Shown here piece by piece: positions 7,948 through 16,274 of a stretch of 33,161 bases of DNA; the stretch's first letter is position 1, and each line of letters begins with the position of its first letter. The notes beneath the pieces were generated by a model, which saw only the letters and a list, made by a program, of their open reading frames with translations, ran no database searches and was not told the origin of the DNA. The stretch spans positions 20,247 to 53,407 of the forward strand of contig JAAXHI010000080.1 of NCBI GenBank assembly GCA_012270875.1, read 5' to 3'. This stretch comes from Candidatus Poribacteria bacterium (GTDB lineage Bacteria > Poribacteria > WGA-4E > WGA-3G). The translations under genes were made by a program, and so were the position numbers.

Positions 7948-7978
7948 CAAATAACTAATCTAACAACTCATAACAGTA

Positions 7979-8269
7979 TTATAACTTCAATTCATCGAAA
8001 TCTTTTAACGCGCTTTTGACTTCAGCGTCTAAGGCTTCTGTTGTGAGACTGTCGTTAAAAGGAGAAATACCAGCTTCATACATCAGATCCGAGAGATCCC
8101 ACCACGAAATGTTGAGAAGCCGTGCCGCTCTACCAGCACTGATGTCACCTTGGCGTAGGAGTTCAAGCACAAAAGCCTCCTTCGCCTTGTGCTCAGCATC
8201 AGTTTTGTGTTTCAGTAAAACCTCATCAAGAGGTAATGTAAATCGGACTTCAAGTTCTGTTTTTGCCAT
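7979..8269 (-). CDS. UPF0175 family small protein (antitoxin-like)
   Basis: 96 residues. The core 'KAKEAFVLELLRQGDISAGRAARLLNISWWDLSDLMYEAGI' is the helix-turn-helix signature of UPF0175, a family usually found as the antitoxin-like partner of a PIN-domain (DUF3368) protein. The N-terminus ('LEVRFTLPLDEVLL') would be the short beta strand region. Here no PIN-domain gene is present on either side: hsdS ends 14 bases upstream and a TIGR04255-like gene follows. It may therefore be an orphan antitoxin or a regulator of the island. The start ATG at 8269 has a GAGGTGAG ribosome site just upstream. Confidence 0.8.
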   Translation of the reverse strand: MAKTELEVRFTLPLDEVLLKHKTDAEHKAKEAFVLELLRQGDISAGRAARLLNISWWDLSDLMYEAGISPFNDSLTTEALDAEVKSALKDFDELKL

Positions 8270-8283
8270 AAACTCACCTCGTG

Positions 8284-9723
8284 TTATTCATCTAATTTTA
8301 CGGTTTGGAAGCCCAAGTCTAAGGACAATTGCTTTGCCGAAGGTGTTGTTTTCACTTTTGTTGTCTTCTTTTTTTGTTTGTGTTGCTGAGGTTCTTTTTT
8401 CTTCCGAATTTTCTCCAATAGAACGCTTGCCTGTTCATCGTTCGGGTCTTGCGGGACAAGTTTGCCAGAAAATGCTTGTTTAAGGATAGACTGCCGCAAA
8501 CGCTCCGCGCGTTTAAGTTCGGCATCAAGGGTTGTTTCTATTTCATCAGCGACTGAAAGGTGTCGTTCAAGTTCAAAAACGATCTGTTCTTGTTCTGGAA
8601 GCGATGGGATTGGAACGGTAACTTTTAGTGGAAAATTACGAGAAATTCCACCAACAGTAGCCCCGCGAAAATCTGAGAGAATTTGTTGCTGCCCTTTGCT
8701 GCTAAAGAGATAATAAAACACGTATTTAGGAAAAGCCACTTTTGGGTCTACCCTCACAATAAACAAATGTTCATTAATTGCAGCATATTTATGCGGAAAA
8801 TGGCTGTCAACAAAACTGGTTTTTCCGGTTGTGGCACCATCTTTCACAACAATAATATCATTTGGATAAATAATTCCCTTGTTCAGTGATTCAAAATACG
8901 CTTCAGGAATGTATTTTATTTTTTTAAAGTTAAAACCACCGTCGGCGTTTAAATGCTCACCTCCAAGACTGGGTATTCCTTCAAGGATACCCCGGACTCC
9001 ACCCTTTGGGCGCGAACCACTCTCAAGCGTAATGAATTCATTCAGATTCATACTTTTCCAACTGTCTGAATACGCATCTCGCCACTCTTTTGTCAACTCC
9101 CCTTCAAAAGCAGCTTTGAGGATTGATTGACGATACCGATGCAACTGTACTTGTGCTTTTTTGAGGCTATCAACTGCTGCGTCTAATTGTGTAAACAACA
9201 CCTCTAATTTGACTACGATACGGTGCTGTTCTGCCAGCGGCGGAAGCGGAATTTCCAAATCGGCAAGTACTTCTGCACCTAATCGTAGTCTTCCTGTTGT
9301 GCCTTTCATTTTCGCAGTAAGCAAAGCTCGGACATCAGGAAGTAACAAATAAAAAAAAAGATAGAATTTATCACTGACACCTTCAACTTCACGAATTGGA
9401 ATTACTTCAGTTGTCGCAATGCCAAATGGTGTTGGCAATTCTTGAATGATACACTGTTTCCCATTTTCAAAAGAGGGTGTAATTTTTGCCAAAAGAATAT
9501 CCCCCGGTTCAAAGTACGTTCCGCTGCTGAGTGTGTTTGATGGTTTGCGTATAAATTCTTTTGAAAATAACGTGGCAATTGGAATCAAGTTCATCGGCAC
9601 AAACGGGACTTCGTTATACTCTGAATATCGTAAGCCTTTTGGTTTCTTGGTAAACGTAGCAACCTCCTCAAATCTCACAATTCGCCAATTCAGAGGCAAA
9701 TCCATTGGATTGATTTTACTCAT
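8284..9723 (-). CDS. hsdS: Type I restriction-modification specificity subunit
   Basis: 479 residues with two target-recognition domains (about 10-160 and 222-372), each followed by the conserved helical spacer: 'LPPLAEQHRIV' to 'YRQSILKAAFEGELT' (~160-211) and 'IPSLPEQEQIVFELE' to 'LRQSILKQAFSGKLVP' (~372-424). The internal repeat is the hallmark of HsdS, which reads a bipartite DNA sequence and holds two HsdM subunits. The last ~45 residues are a lysine- and glutamine-rich tail ending 'SLDLGF'. It begins 11 bases after the AlbA-type gene ends and is followed by the UPF0175 gene after 14 bases, so these form one operon. Both recognition domains look complete. Confidence 0.95.
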   Translation of the reverse strand: MSKINPMDLPLNWRIVRFEEVATFTKKPKGLRYSEYNEVPFVPMNLIPIATLFSKEFIRKPSNTLSSGTYFEPGDILLAKITPSFENGKQCIIQELPTPFGIATTEVIPIREVEGVSDKFYLFFYLLLPDVRALLTAKMKGTTGRLRLGAEVLADLEIPLPPLAEQHRIVVKLEVLFTQLDAAVDSLKKAQVQLHRYRQSILKAAFEGELTKEWRDAYSDSWKSMNLNEFITLESGSRPKGGVRGILEGIPSLGGEHLNADGGFNFKKIKYIPEAYFESLNKGIIYPNDIIVVKDGATTGKTSFVDSHFPHKYAAINEHLFIVRVDPKVAFPKYVFYYLFSSKGQQQILSDFRGATVGGISRNFPLKVTVPIPSLPEQEQIVFELERHLSVADEIETTLDAELKRAERLRQSILKQAFSGKLVPQDPNDEQASVLLEKIRKKKEPQQHKQKKKTTKVKTTPSAKQLSLDLGFQTVKLDE

Positions 9724-9734
9724 CTGTTTCCTTT

Positions 9735-11135
9735 TTATTGGATTTTAGCGAGACGTTCGCCGATGGAACGCAGTGCTTTTTTGACGCTGCCCTGTTCAGG
9801 CGGTGTTTCGGGTTTGGATGTAGTGGTGTAAGCGGCGTGTGGTGCTAATCGTTCCTCAAAGTGATTATAGAGTGTGACGCTGGTATGTTGAGAGGTTTCA
9901 TAATTGGGTGCCGGTAGACCGAGGTTTTCCATTTCTTGACGCATCTTCCTTGTACCTTCACTTAAAGCACGCACCAGAGATTCACCGCGTTCATCTTTCA
10001 TAAAGCGCATCCAATCAACAATTTTCTGATTTCGCAGCACGGAACTCAGGACTGTATCCGCAAGACTAAAGTGCCTTGGGACTTCTTGAGGGATGCCACC
10101 TGGATTTTCCACGACCAGACCATTTCGGTACGCGATACAGTGAATCGCTGTGGTAGCCCCATAGTCTCTATGAATAATAGCGTTCACCACTGCCTCATCA
10201 ACCGCCAAGAGTGGATATTCAGGGTCTTCAATGAACCCTCCGTTGGAACTTCGTCTTATCATCGTCCGAAAAAGTGCGGAATCTCTGAAAAAGGTTCGTA
10301 GTTTACGGATAATGTTTGGAAGTGGTCCGTAGAAATCTTTATCAAAGGTCGTCGCGCCACGGGCCCCTGACTCCTCAACGTCAACTTCAAAACGTAAAAC
10401 TCGAACATGCGCACTTGGAAAGTGCTTACGCGGATTTGAAGCAAAAAAGAGGTAACCGGCATTGGTAAAAACACACTTTTCACCCTCTATTTGCCTAATG
10501 GCATCTATATTTAACAGAAGTGCCTCTGTGCTATATTCATATTGGGCATCTCTTGTCTCAAGGAACACACTTTTGAATTCTTCAACTACCTCTTTATCAA
10601 GTTCATCGGGATCGTAGGGACAGCAGTAGGACGTTTCAAAATCAACGATCTTTTTATCACGTTTAAGTTGTTCACGATCTTGTTCAGTCAACGGGAGACA
10701 CTGTGCACCAAACCTTTTCCAGGTTTTTGGGAAATCTGCGAAGGTTTCACAAATCCCATTGGGTGTCCACGGAGTGTAAAGAAGATGTAGCCTTGTTTCG
10801 TTTGAAGTCGGCAGTACGACTTCTTTTAACTGTGTTGCGTGGTTACTTAAATCTCGTGCCACTTGCAGTATTCCGTTAAGTGTCTGTTCATCAACATGCT
10901 GTGTGCCTTTAATGGTTCCGTCATCCGCAATGCCAAGTATTAATAGACCACCTGCTCTGTTGCTATTCGCGAAAGCAGAAATACACTGTTTGATCTTGTC
11001 CTTCAGTGTGTTGATTTGATTGCTGGTATCGATCCGAACCTCTTTACGTTCAAAATACTGCCCTTCAAAATCAGCAGCCTGAAGGAAATCAAGGTACTGT
11101 AGAGGATTATCAAAAACCTCTTTTGGCGTTGGCAT
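9735..11135 (-). CDS. AlbA/Schlafen-type ATP-binding protein of the RM island
   Basis: 466 residues. The N-terminus is an AlbA_2 (Schlafen-like) domain: 'FEGQYFERKEV', then 'CISAFANSNRAGGLLILGIADDGTIKG' at ~51-77. Residues ~300-350 contain a GHKL-like ATPase half-site, 'DEAVVNAIIHRDYG' (~313-326) and 'NPGG' (~344-347), as in the RecG-C/HATPase_c_4 group. Proteins of this build are annotated as putative transcriptional regulators or ATP-dependent RNA/DNA-binding proteins and are frequent passengers in type I RM loci. Its role there is not settled. It is the first gene of the second transcription unit (AlbA-hsdS-...), after a 490-bp gap from hsdR. The start ATG at 11135 precedes 'MPTPKEVFDNPLQYLDFL'. 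Confidence 0.85.
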   Translation of the reverse strand: MPTPKEVFDNPLQYLDFLQAADFEGQYFERKEVRIDTSNQINTLKDKIKQCISAFANSNRAGGLLILGIADDGTIKGTQHVDEQTLNGILQVARDLSNHATQLKEVVLPTSNETRLHLLYTPWTPNGICETFADFPKTWKRFGAQCLPLTEQDREQLKRDKKIVDFETSYCCPYDPDELDKEVVEEFKSVFLETRDAQYEYSTEALLLNIDAIRQIEGEKCVFTNAGYLFFASNPRKHFPSAHVRVLRFEVDVEESGARGATTFDKDFYGPLPNIIRKLRTFFRDSALFRTMIRRSSNGGFIEDPEYPLLAVDEAVVNAIIHRDYGATTAIHCIAYRNGLVVENPGGIPQEVPRHFSLADTVLSSVLRNQKIVDWMRFMKDERGESLVRALSEGTRKMRQEMENLGLPAPNYETSQHTSVTLYNHFEERLAPHAAYTTTSKPETPPEQGSVKKALRSIGERLAKIQ

Positions 11136-11156
11136 TTATGCATTCCTCTTTGTCAT

Positions 11157-11267
11157 ATTTTATAGTAGATTCTGTAATTATTTATACACTTAGTACCGGT
11201 TCGGTTAGGAAACCGAACCTACCAGGGGGTGGAAGTGTATATTTATTTTTGGAATTTACTATAAAAT
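11157..11267. mobile_element. MITE-like element with 16-bp inverted ends
   Basis: A 111-bp palindromic element. Left end 11157-11172 (ATTTTATAGTAGATTC) and right end 11252-11267 are inverted copies with one mismatch; the arms continue imperfectly to ATACACTT / AAGTGTAT. Its centre is the perfect 9-bp hairpin at 11198-11219. It codes for nothing. It lies just upstream of the AlbA-type gene, so it may carry or disturb that operon's promoter. No clear target duplication is visible beyond AT-rich flanks. Confidence 0.65.
11198..11219. repeat. GGTTCGGTT-AGGA-AACCGAACC hairpin
   Basis: Perfect 9-bp stem with a 4-base loop at the centre of the 11157-11267 element. A second, variant copy lies at 32714-32735 in the opposite orientation (loop TCCT), with one stem pair changed on both sides. 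Confidence 0.85.
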
Positions 11268-11408
11268 TGGAGCAAATCATAAGACCTTTGACGGAAAATC
11301 ATTATAAAGTTTAACACAAAACTGACTTGAGATGCAACCCTCTTAATCGCGACGGGTGTGTAAATATTTTGTCAGAAGTTTAGGTTGAGCGAGTAGAAAG
11401 GAGGAGGG

Positions 11409-11528
11409 ATGAAAAATGGGTCGCCTGGGAGGCACGCGATTGTATACCGTAGCAGTGGCATGTTTATATGTGTCTCAAGGAAATGGCATTTTTTCAGAGT
11501 ATTCAGAGTAAATCGTGAAATTCGATAA
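11409..11528 (+). CDS. Possible 39-residue basic peptide
   Basis: A short frame in the hsdR-AlbA gap, opposite in strand to every gene of the island. An ATG follows AGGAGG with a 4-base spacing, a strong but slightly close ribosome site. The predicted peptide is basic with a few hydrophobic stretches ('GMFICVS', 'WHFFRVF'). The family is not recognised, and the frame could easily be chance. It is listed only because of the ribosome site. Confidence 0.2.
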   Translation: MKNGSPGRHAIVYRSSGMFICVSRKWHFFRVFRVNREIR

Positions 11529-11622
11529 ATTTTGAAATGGTTGTTAACCTATACGGTGAGTGGCTTCTGTGTGTTTTTCTGCAATGCTGCTGAAAAGTTT
11601 ACTCTGAAAATTGCTCTGAAAA
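11491..11622. repeat. Inverted CAGAGTA / TACTCTG arms beside hsdR
   Basis: Arms TTTTCAGAGTATTCAGAG.. (11491-11512) and its imperfect inverse (11598-11622) enclose ~85 bases and stop 2 bases before the hsdR stop codon. Each arm contains two CAGAG-type boxes. This could be a small transposed element or a regulatory palindrome. Taken with 11157-11267 and the possible short frame, it accounts for most of the 490-bp gene-free gap; nothing else was recognised there. Confidence 0.5.
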
Positions 11623-11624
11623 TT

Positions 11625-14048
11625 TCAGACTAATTTTTTTGTGAGAGATTTTAGCATGTTATCTAACGCATCACCGAAAAGTTGGTACACTTTCGCTCCG
11701 TTTCCAAGTTCTGCGAAAGGTGTGTATTCAAAATCGGACATCCGAATATCGAGTGAAGTGGCAATATGGTCACGTATCATTTCAAGCCATTTATGTTGTT
11801 CTGCGTTAAAATCTTTATCGGTTATCCATTCTTCAAAGTTTCGGTTGACAGTTGCACTGAACGGCTCCAGAAAAAGAGTATACCCCATCGCAAACCGGAC
11901 GAGCGATATGAGGTCTGTACGTTGCTCGGTCCCTCCTCGAACGCTCTCTGGTGACCGTCTTTTGTAAGCCAACCATAACGACTCGCGACTCAGACTTTTT
12001 GAATGTTGCTGTAAGGCTGCTTCTAACGCTTTCAGGTTGTCTTCAGTCAGTACACCTTGCGCTTCTGGCACTCCACAAAGGATTTGCAATGCTAACAATT
12101 CACCCGCGTTTTGATTAATAAAATCTTTAAAGGCGTGAATGACTGTCGTCACCTGCGTGAAACTTCGATCGTCAAAACCGGTTTCAATAACTTGATCTTC
12201 GCTTACATCATCAATCAACTGGTTGGGGTCTCTTGGTGGTGCTCCGTTTGGCTCAGGAGGCGTGGATGGATCACCCGGAAGTGCTTGTGAATCGGTTTTG
12301 ATGGATTCATAGACACCGACAGCATCAACAATGATGAAATGGGTTTTCGCCTCTGCATCACCAGTAACAGCACGCAGATCCTCTGGGTTGATAGTACGCA
12401 CGCCGCGCCCGATCATCTGCTCAAAGTAGCCACTGGATCGGACTGCCCGCATAAAAACTAAACACTCAAGCGGCTTTATATCAGTGCCGGTAGAAATCAT
12501 ATCAACACTTACTGCGATCCGTGGGTTTAATTGTGTGCGAAATCTTCTGATGAGTTCCTCCGGTTTATCACTCCGATACGTAATCTTCTGACAAAATTCG
12601 TCACCTTTAGCGAATACTTCTCGAACAGTCCGAACAATATCCTCGGCATGTGAATCGTCTTTCGCAAAGATAAGCGTTTTGGGAACAGTTTTCCCACTTC
12701 GACTTGGAAAAAGTTTTGTAAAGAGAATATCCTTGAAAGTTTGAACAACTGTACGAATTTGGTCTGTGGCGACAAAATCCCGATCCAACTGGTTTTCCGT
12801 GTATTCAACATCAGCGTCTAACTCGTCCCAATGGAGTCGTCGGGTTTCCCTATCTCGTCTTGCTACATAATTACCCGCGGCAACTGTGCTGCCGTTTTGC
12901 GTAATTTCGGTTTCAATCTTATAAACGTAGTAACCCACGTTTACATTGTCTTCAATAGCCTGTTCGTGGCGGTATTCATGGACAAGATTCTGATTGAAAA
13001 AATTGCGTGTTTGTCCATACGGGGTCGCGGTGAGTCCGATAATGAAAGCGTCAAAGTATTCTAATACGTGTCGCCATTTACCGTAGATAGAGCGGTGACA
13101 TTCATCAACGATGATAAGGTCAAACGTATCAATGGGGATATTTTGGTTATAGATGACTTGTTGCGGGGTTGTATCCTCTGCTTCTTTTTCAAAAGTGGAA
13201 CCTTCCTCATCATCTTCGGATTCAAAGTCCGATTCGCCTTTTAGCATTGAATAGAGACGTTGGATAGTGGTAATACAGACAACACTTGCTTCGTCAATAA
13301 TGTTACTCGAAAGATGTTGAACGTTGTAGAGATCCGTAAATTTTCTGCCATCATCGGGAGTTGTGTAAGACTGAAATTCACGAAGGGTTTGTCTACCGAG
13401 ATTATTCCGGTCTACCAGAAAGAGAACGCGTCTGACTTGGGCAAACTTAATGAGTCGGTACACACTACTTACAGCGAGATACGTTTTTCCGCTACCGGTT
13501 GCCATCTGGATTAAGGCACGTGGACGCGCTTCTTTCAAAGAATCTTCAAGGTTGTTTATTGCCTCAAACTGGCAGTCCCAGAGAATGCCTTTTTCTAACT
13601 TAGGTAAATCATCCTTAAGCCTTTGACGAAGGGTCCTAGGAGGGAGCGCACCCCTGAGCGCATCTGGTGTATGAAATGTAAACACTGGTCGAGAACGGGA
13701 GTTTGGGTCGCGCTTATCCTGAAAATAGGTCTCAATGCCGGTTGAGGCATATAAAAAGGGACACCCCTGCAGTGTTAACAAGGTGTCTGGGAAACTGGAG
13801 CGATACCGTTCTGCTTGTTGAAGGGCACCACCAAGCGTCACGCCTTCTTTTTTGGCTTCTATTACACCAACTGCAACCCCATTAATAAAAAGAAGGTAAT
13901 CCGCGCTCTGATCATCTTGCAAGGGATATTCGCGTACGGCAACGCCAAGTGCAGCATCTATATCATGTTCAGCATAATTTTGGATATGCCATCCCGCTGC
14001 TTCAAGCATTTTATCCATATTGCGTCTGGCTCTTTGTTCAGGAGTCAT
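11625..14048 (-). CDS. hsdR: Type I restriction endonuclease motor/nuclease subunit
   Basis: 807 residues, close to EcoEI-type (type IB) HsdR. The nuclease domain has a PD-(D/E)xK pattern: Asp at ~50 ('SADYLLF') and 'VIEAKKE' with E64 and K66. The helicase motor has Walker A 'ATGSGKT' (~183-189), the DECH box (~315-318), 'TATPYG' (~340) and the later 'GTDI' and 'QMIGRGVR' motifs. The C-terminal ~170 residues form the domain that joins HsdM/HsdS. An acidic insert ('SDFESEDDEEGS', ~273) precedes the DECH box. The protein cuts unmethylated DNA after translocation. It follows gene A'' by 57 bp on the same strand and is separated from the rest of the island by a repeat-filled gap. Confidence 0.95.
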   Translation of the reverse strand: MTPEQRARRNMDKMLEAAGWHIQNYAEHDIDAALGVAVREYPLQDDQSADYLLFINGVAVGVIEAKKEGVTLGGALQQAERYRSSFPDTLLTLQGCPFLYASTGIETYFQDKRDPNSRSRPVFTFHTPDALRGALPPRTLRQRLKDDLPKLEKGILWDCQFEAINNLEDSLKEARPRALIQMATGSGKTYLAVSSVYRLIKFAQVRRVLFLVDRNNLGRQTLREFQSYTTPDDGRKFTDLYNVQHLSSNIIDEASVVCITTIQRLYSMLKGESDFESEDDEEGSTFEKEAEDTTPQQVIYNQNIPIDTFDLIIVDECHRSIYGKWRHVLEYFDAFIIGLTATPYGQTRNFFNQNLVHEYRHEQAIEDNVNVGYYVYKIETEITQNGSTVAAGNYVARRDRETRRLHWDELDADVEYTENQLDRDFVATDQIRTVVQTFKDILFTKLFPSRSGKTVPKTLIFAKDDSHAEDIVRTVREVFAKGDEFCQKITYRSDKPEELIRRFRTQLNPRIAVSVDMISTGTDIKPLECLVFMRAVRSSGYFEQMIGRGVRTINPEDLRAVTGDAEAKTHFIIVDAVGVYESIKTDSQALPGDPSTPPEPNGAPPRDPNQLIDDVSEDQVIETGFDDRSFTQVTTVIHAFKDFINQNAGELLALQILCGVPEAQGVLTEDNLKALEAALQQHSKSLSRESLWLAYKRRSPESVRGGTEQRTDLISLVRFAMGYTLFLEPFSATVNRNFEEWITDKDFNAEQHKWLEMIRDHIATSLDIRMSDFEYTPFAELGNGAKVYQLFGDALDNMLKSLTKKLV

Positions 14049-14105
14049 GGTAAATGCAGATTGTTCTCCCTATTCTGTTAGTGGGTAGAGGGTCAAAGAG
14101 GAGTT

Positions 14106-14507
14106 TCACTGAAAAAGGCGGTTTAGTTTTGCGAGGCAATCCTGTAGACATGCCATATCTGTCAATGTGAAAGATGCTTCATCAGGATGTTCATCATCAC
14201 GAATTGCATTATAGACAACAAGCCCATCACCGTATATTCCTAACATCGCTATGCCGTCTTCAAGATGCCATTTGAAATTAAGGATACCCTCTTCTGACCA
14301 ACTGATGTCCGGGGTCGGAATGCCGGAAACGAAAAAGGTTTCCATCAGAAAGAGGGCATCATTGAATACCAAATCCGGGACTGGGAAAAAATCCCGACCT
14401 TCTACAGCAGGTTCGGTGATCTCTTTACGGATTTTCGAGAATTCCTGTTTTATATAGTGCCGAAACGATGTCTGATCTGTTCGGACATTTTCAAAATATG
14501 CTTGCAT
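14106..14507 (-). CDS. Gene A'', solitary member of the A family
   Basis: 133 residues from the ATG at 14507; function not recognised. A GTG start 45 bases further upstream is possible but adds residues with no counterpart in A'. It aligns along its length with the A proteins at 4001 and 6485: 'SFRHYIKQEFSKIRKE', 'PVPDLVFNDALFLMETFF', 'PTPDISWSEEGILNFKW', 'LGIYGDGLVVYNAI' and a helical 'CLAKLNRLFQ'. Unlike the other two copies it has no B gene beside it; hsdR follows after 57 bp. This shows that A can stand alone, or that a B gene was lost, and it ties the family to hsdR as well as hsdM. Confidence 0.75.
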   Translation of the reverse strand: MQAYFENVRTDQTSFRHYIKQEFSKIRKEITEPAVEGRDFFPVPDLVFNDALFLMETFFVSGIPTPDISWSEEGILNFKWHLEDGIAMLGIYGDGLVVYNAIRDDEHPDEASFTLTDMACLQDCLAKLNRLFQ

Positions 14508-14581
14508 AATGTTTTCCAATCTGTGCGTTTGGTAGGCATGTTTGGATAACACACCTACCCATATTATCTAAGAGATAGATG

Positions 14582-15403
14582 CTAATCGGTGCGTCTTTGC
14601 TTCAGGTGTGCCCAAATGGTCGCTAACTTGCCATCCGCTTCGACGGCGAGGACACCGCTGGCGAGTTCTTCAATTTCTGCTTCGGTCAGTGCTCTGTCAT
14701 AGATGCGAAGGTCGTCTATGAGTCCAGGCCACGATGTGCCATTGTTATCCTTTGCCCCTTTACCAATGAACAATTTGGTAGCACCGGAGATTGTGCCCTG
14801 TTTACCATCGTCATTGTGTGTAGGATCATCATCAAATTCGCCATCAATATAGAGTGCCAGTTTTTCACCACTTTCCCAAGTAAAAACGAGGTGTTGCCAG
14901 TCAGTCGTTTGCACATCGCTTTTCCCCTCATACGCTTGACCACCACCTGTTGTCGTAATTCCGCCCTTGATAAGATTCGTACCACCCTTCGTTGCCCAAC
15001 TTGCGGCATCATAGCGTAACCCGAAGGTGTGGTCCCCACCATCCGGATCTTTACCAAAGATAATACCTCTATCGTGTCCAACTGAGTCAGATTTTACCCA
15101 AACAGAAATGCTAAAAGCCTCAAGTCCGTTGATATAGTCTCCACCTTTTGCATCTTCAACGACAGCACCTGCACCATCAAGTGCCACAGCACCACCAATC
15201 TTACCGCCATTCGGTTTCCATTTGGCACCATCGACAAGTTTAGCTTTGTTGCCATTTCCGCTCTCGTCAGAAGCATCTTGTCCTGAACGGTCATCAAAAG
15301 GCAAATAAATGAGTAGACCGTCATTCAGGCCAGCACCTGCGACTGATGTTAGGTAAACAGTGACTACGAGTGTAATTAGTATGAACCAACTTAGGTTTCT
15401 CAT
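14582..15403 (-). CDS. Secreted LamG/concanavalin-like domain protein
   Basis: 273 residues. A signal peptide is clear ('MRNLSWFILITLVVTVYLTSVAGAG', cleavage near 24). The mature part is one LamG_3/concanavalin A-like jelly roll: 'LLIYLPFDD', 'FSISVWVKSD', 'GIIFGKD', 'WQHLVFTWESGEKLALYIDGE', 'IDDLRIYDRALTEAEIEELASG'. Such domains bind sugars or act as adhesion modules at the cell surface. The short tail 'DGKLATIWAHLKQ' looks like the C-terminal motif that I recall from poribacterial secreted proteins, possibly a sorting tag; that is recollection, not a search. It lies downstream of the isomerase gene but beyond a strong terminator, so it needs its own promoter. Confidence 0.85.
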   Translation of the reverse strand: MRNLSWFILITLVVTVYLTSVAGAGLNDGLLIYLPFDDRSGQDASDESGNGNKAKLVDGAKWKPNGGKIGGAVALDGAGAVVEDAKGGDYINGLEAFSISVWVKSDSVGHDRGIIFGKDPDGGDHTFGLRYDAASWATKGGTNLIKGGITTTGGGQAYEGKSDVQTTDWQHLVFTWESGEKLALYIDGEFDDDPTHNDDGKQGTISGATKLFIGKGAKDNNGTSWPGLIDDLRIYDRALTEAEIEELASGVLAVEADGKLATIWAHLKQRRTD

Positions 15404-15439
15404 TTCAATTTCCTCCTACAAGTGCCATTATGTTAATGC

Positions 15440-15472
15440 AAAAAAAGGGACAGGCATAGAGAAACCTGTCCC
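15440..15472 (-). terminator. Rho-independent terminator after the isomerase gene
   Basis: GGGACAGG (15447-15454) and CCTGTCCC (15465-15472) form a perfect 8-bp stem with a 10-base loop. On the minus strand it is followed by seven T residues (15446-15440). It begins 21 bases after the stop of the gene at 15494-16249. Confidence 0.85.
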
Positions 15473-15493
15473 TATAACCTTCATTGTGCGTGT

Positions 15494-16249
15494 TTAGACG
15501 TTACACACATCAAAAGCGTGTTGCATCGCATCAAACGCATCGCCTTTCGGACCGAACTCGTGTCCTACATAAAGCTCGTATCCGGTGTTAGCGATGGCGC
15601 GCATCACGGCAGGGTAGTAAATTTCCTGCTCGTCGTCAAGATCGTGCCTACCCGGATTGCCAGCAGTATGGTAGTGACCGATGTATTCACTGTAGTCCGT
15701 AATGTTACGGATGAGATCACCTTCCATAATCTGCATGTGATAGATGTCGTAGAGCAACTGCGCCCGCGGTGAACCGACACCCTTACAGACTTCAACACCC
15801 CACGCCGTTGTATCGCATTGATAGTCCGGATGGTTGACTTTGCTATTGAGGAGTTCTACACAGAGGTTGATCTCTTTCTCTTCGGCGTATTTCGTGACGC
15901 GGGACAGACCAGCAATCGTGTTATCGCGTCCTTCCTCTTCCGATCTACCTTCCCTATTCCCAGAGAAGCAGATGAGTCCAGGGATATCGTTTTCCGCTGC
16001 GATGTCAATATTCTTGAGGAGTTCATCCTCAATCCTGTCATGGTTGCTCGGATCGTTCAAGCCAGACGGAAGGGACGAGTGTCCGACGATAATTGCGATG
16101 CGCATCCCGTGATCCTCGACGACCGACCAGTGTTCTGCAGGCAGCATCTCAACAGATTTATAGCCGATTTCGGCGGCTTTCTTAATAACGTCTATGGGGT
16201 CTCTGCCACGGCTGAAACCGCCAAAGCAGATAGATTGATTAATTGGCAT
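15494..16249 (-). CDS. Hydroxypyruvate isomerase-like TIM-barrel protein
   Basis: 251 residues. It matches the hydroxypyruvate isomerase / AP-endonuclease-2 TIM-barrel family: 'AAEIGYKSVEMLP', a catalytic-type glutamate in 'LCVELLNSK' (~130), 'LLYDIYHMQIMEGDL', 'GHYHTAGNPGRHDLDDEQEI' and a second glutamate in 'YVGHEF' (~235). Family members interconvert hydroxypyruvate and tartronate semialdehyde, or isomerise sugars with a metal ion. The exact substrate is not readable. The frame extends further upstream, but only through the tandem repeats, so the ATG at 16249 with an AAGAGAG-type ribosome site is chosen. The neighbouring MocA-type dehydrogenase suggests joint sugar or inositol catabolism. 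Confidence 0.85.
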   Translation of the reverse strand: MPINQSICFGGFSRGRDPIDVIKKAAEIGYKSVEMLPAEHWSVVEDHGMRIAIIVGHSSLPSGLNDPSNHDRIEDELLKNIDIAAENDIPGLICFSGNREGRSEEEGRDNTIAGLSRVTKYAEEKEINLCVELLNSKVNHPDYQCDTTAWGVEVCKGVGSPRAQLLYDIYHMQIMEGDLIRNITDYSEYIGHYHTAGNPGRHDLDDEQEIYYPAVMRAIANTGYELYVGHEFGPKGDAFDAMQHAFDVCNV

Positions 16250-16274
16250 AATTCTCTCTTTCTTCAAAGTAGTA

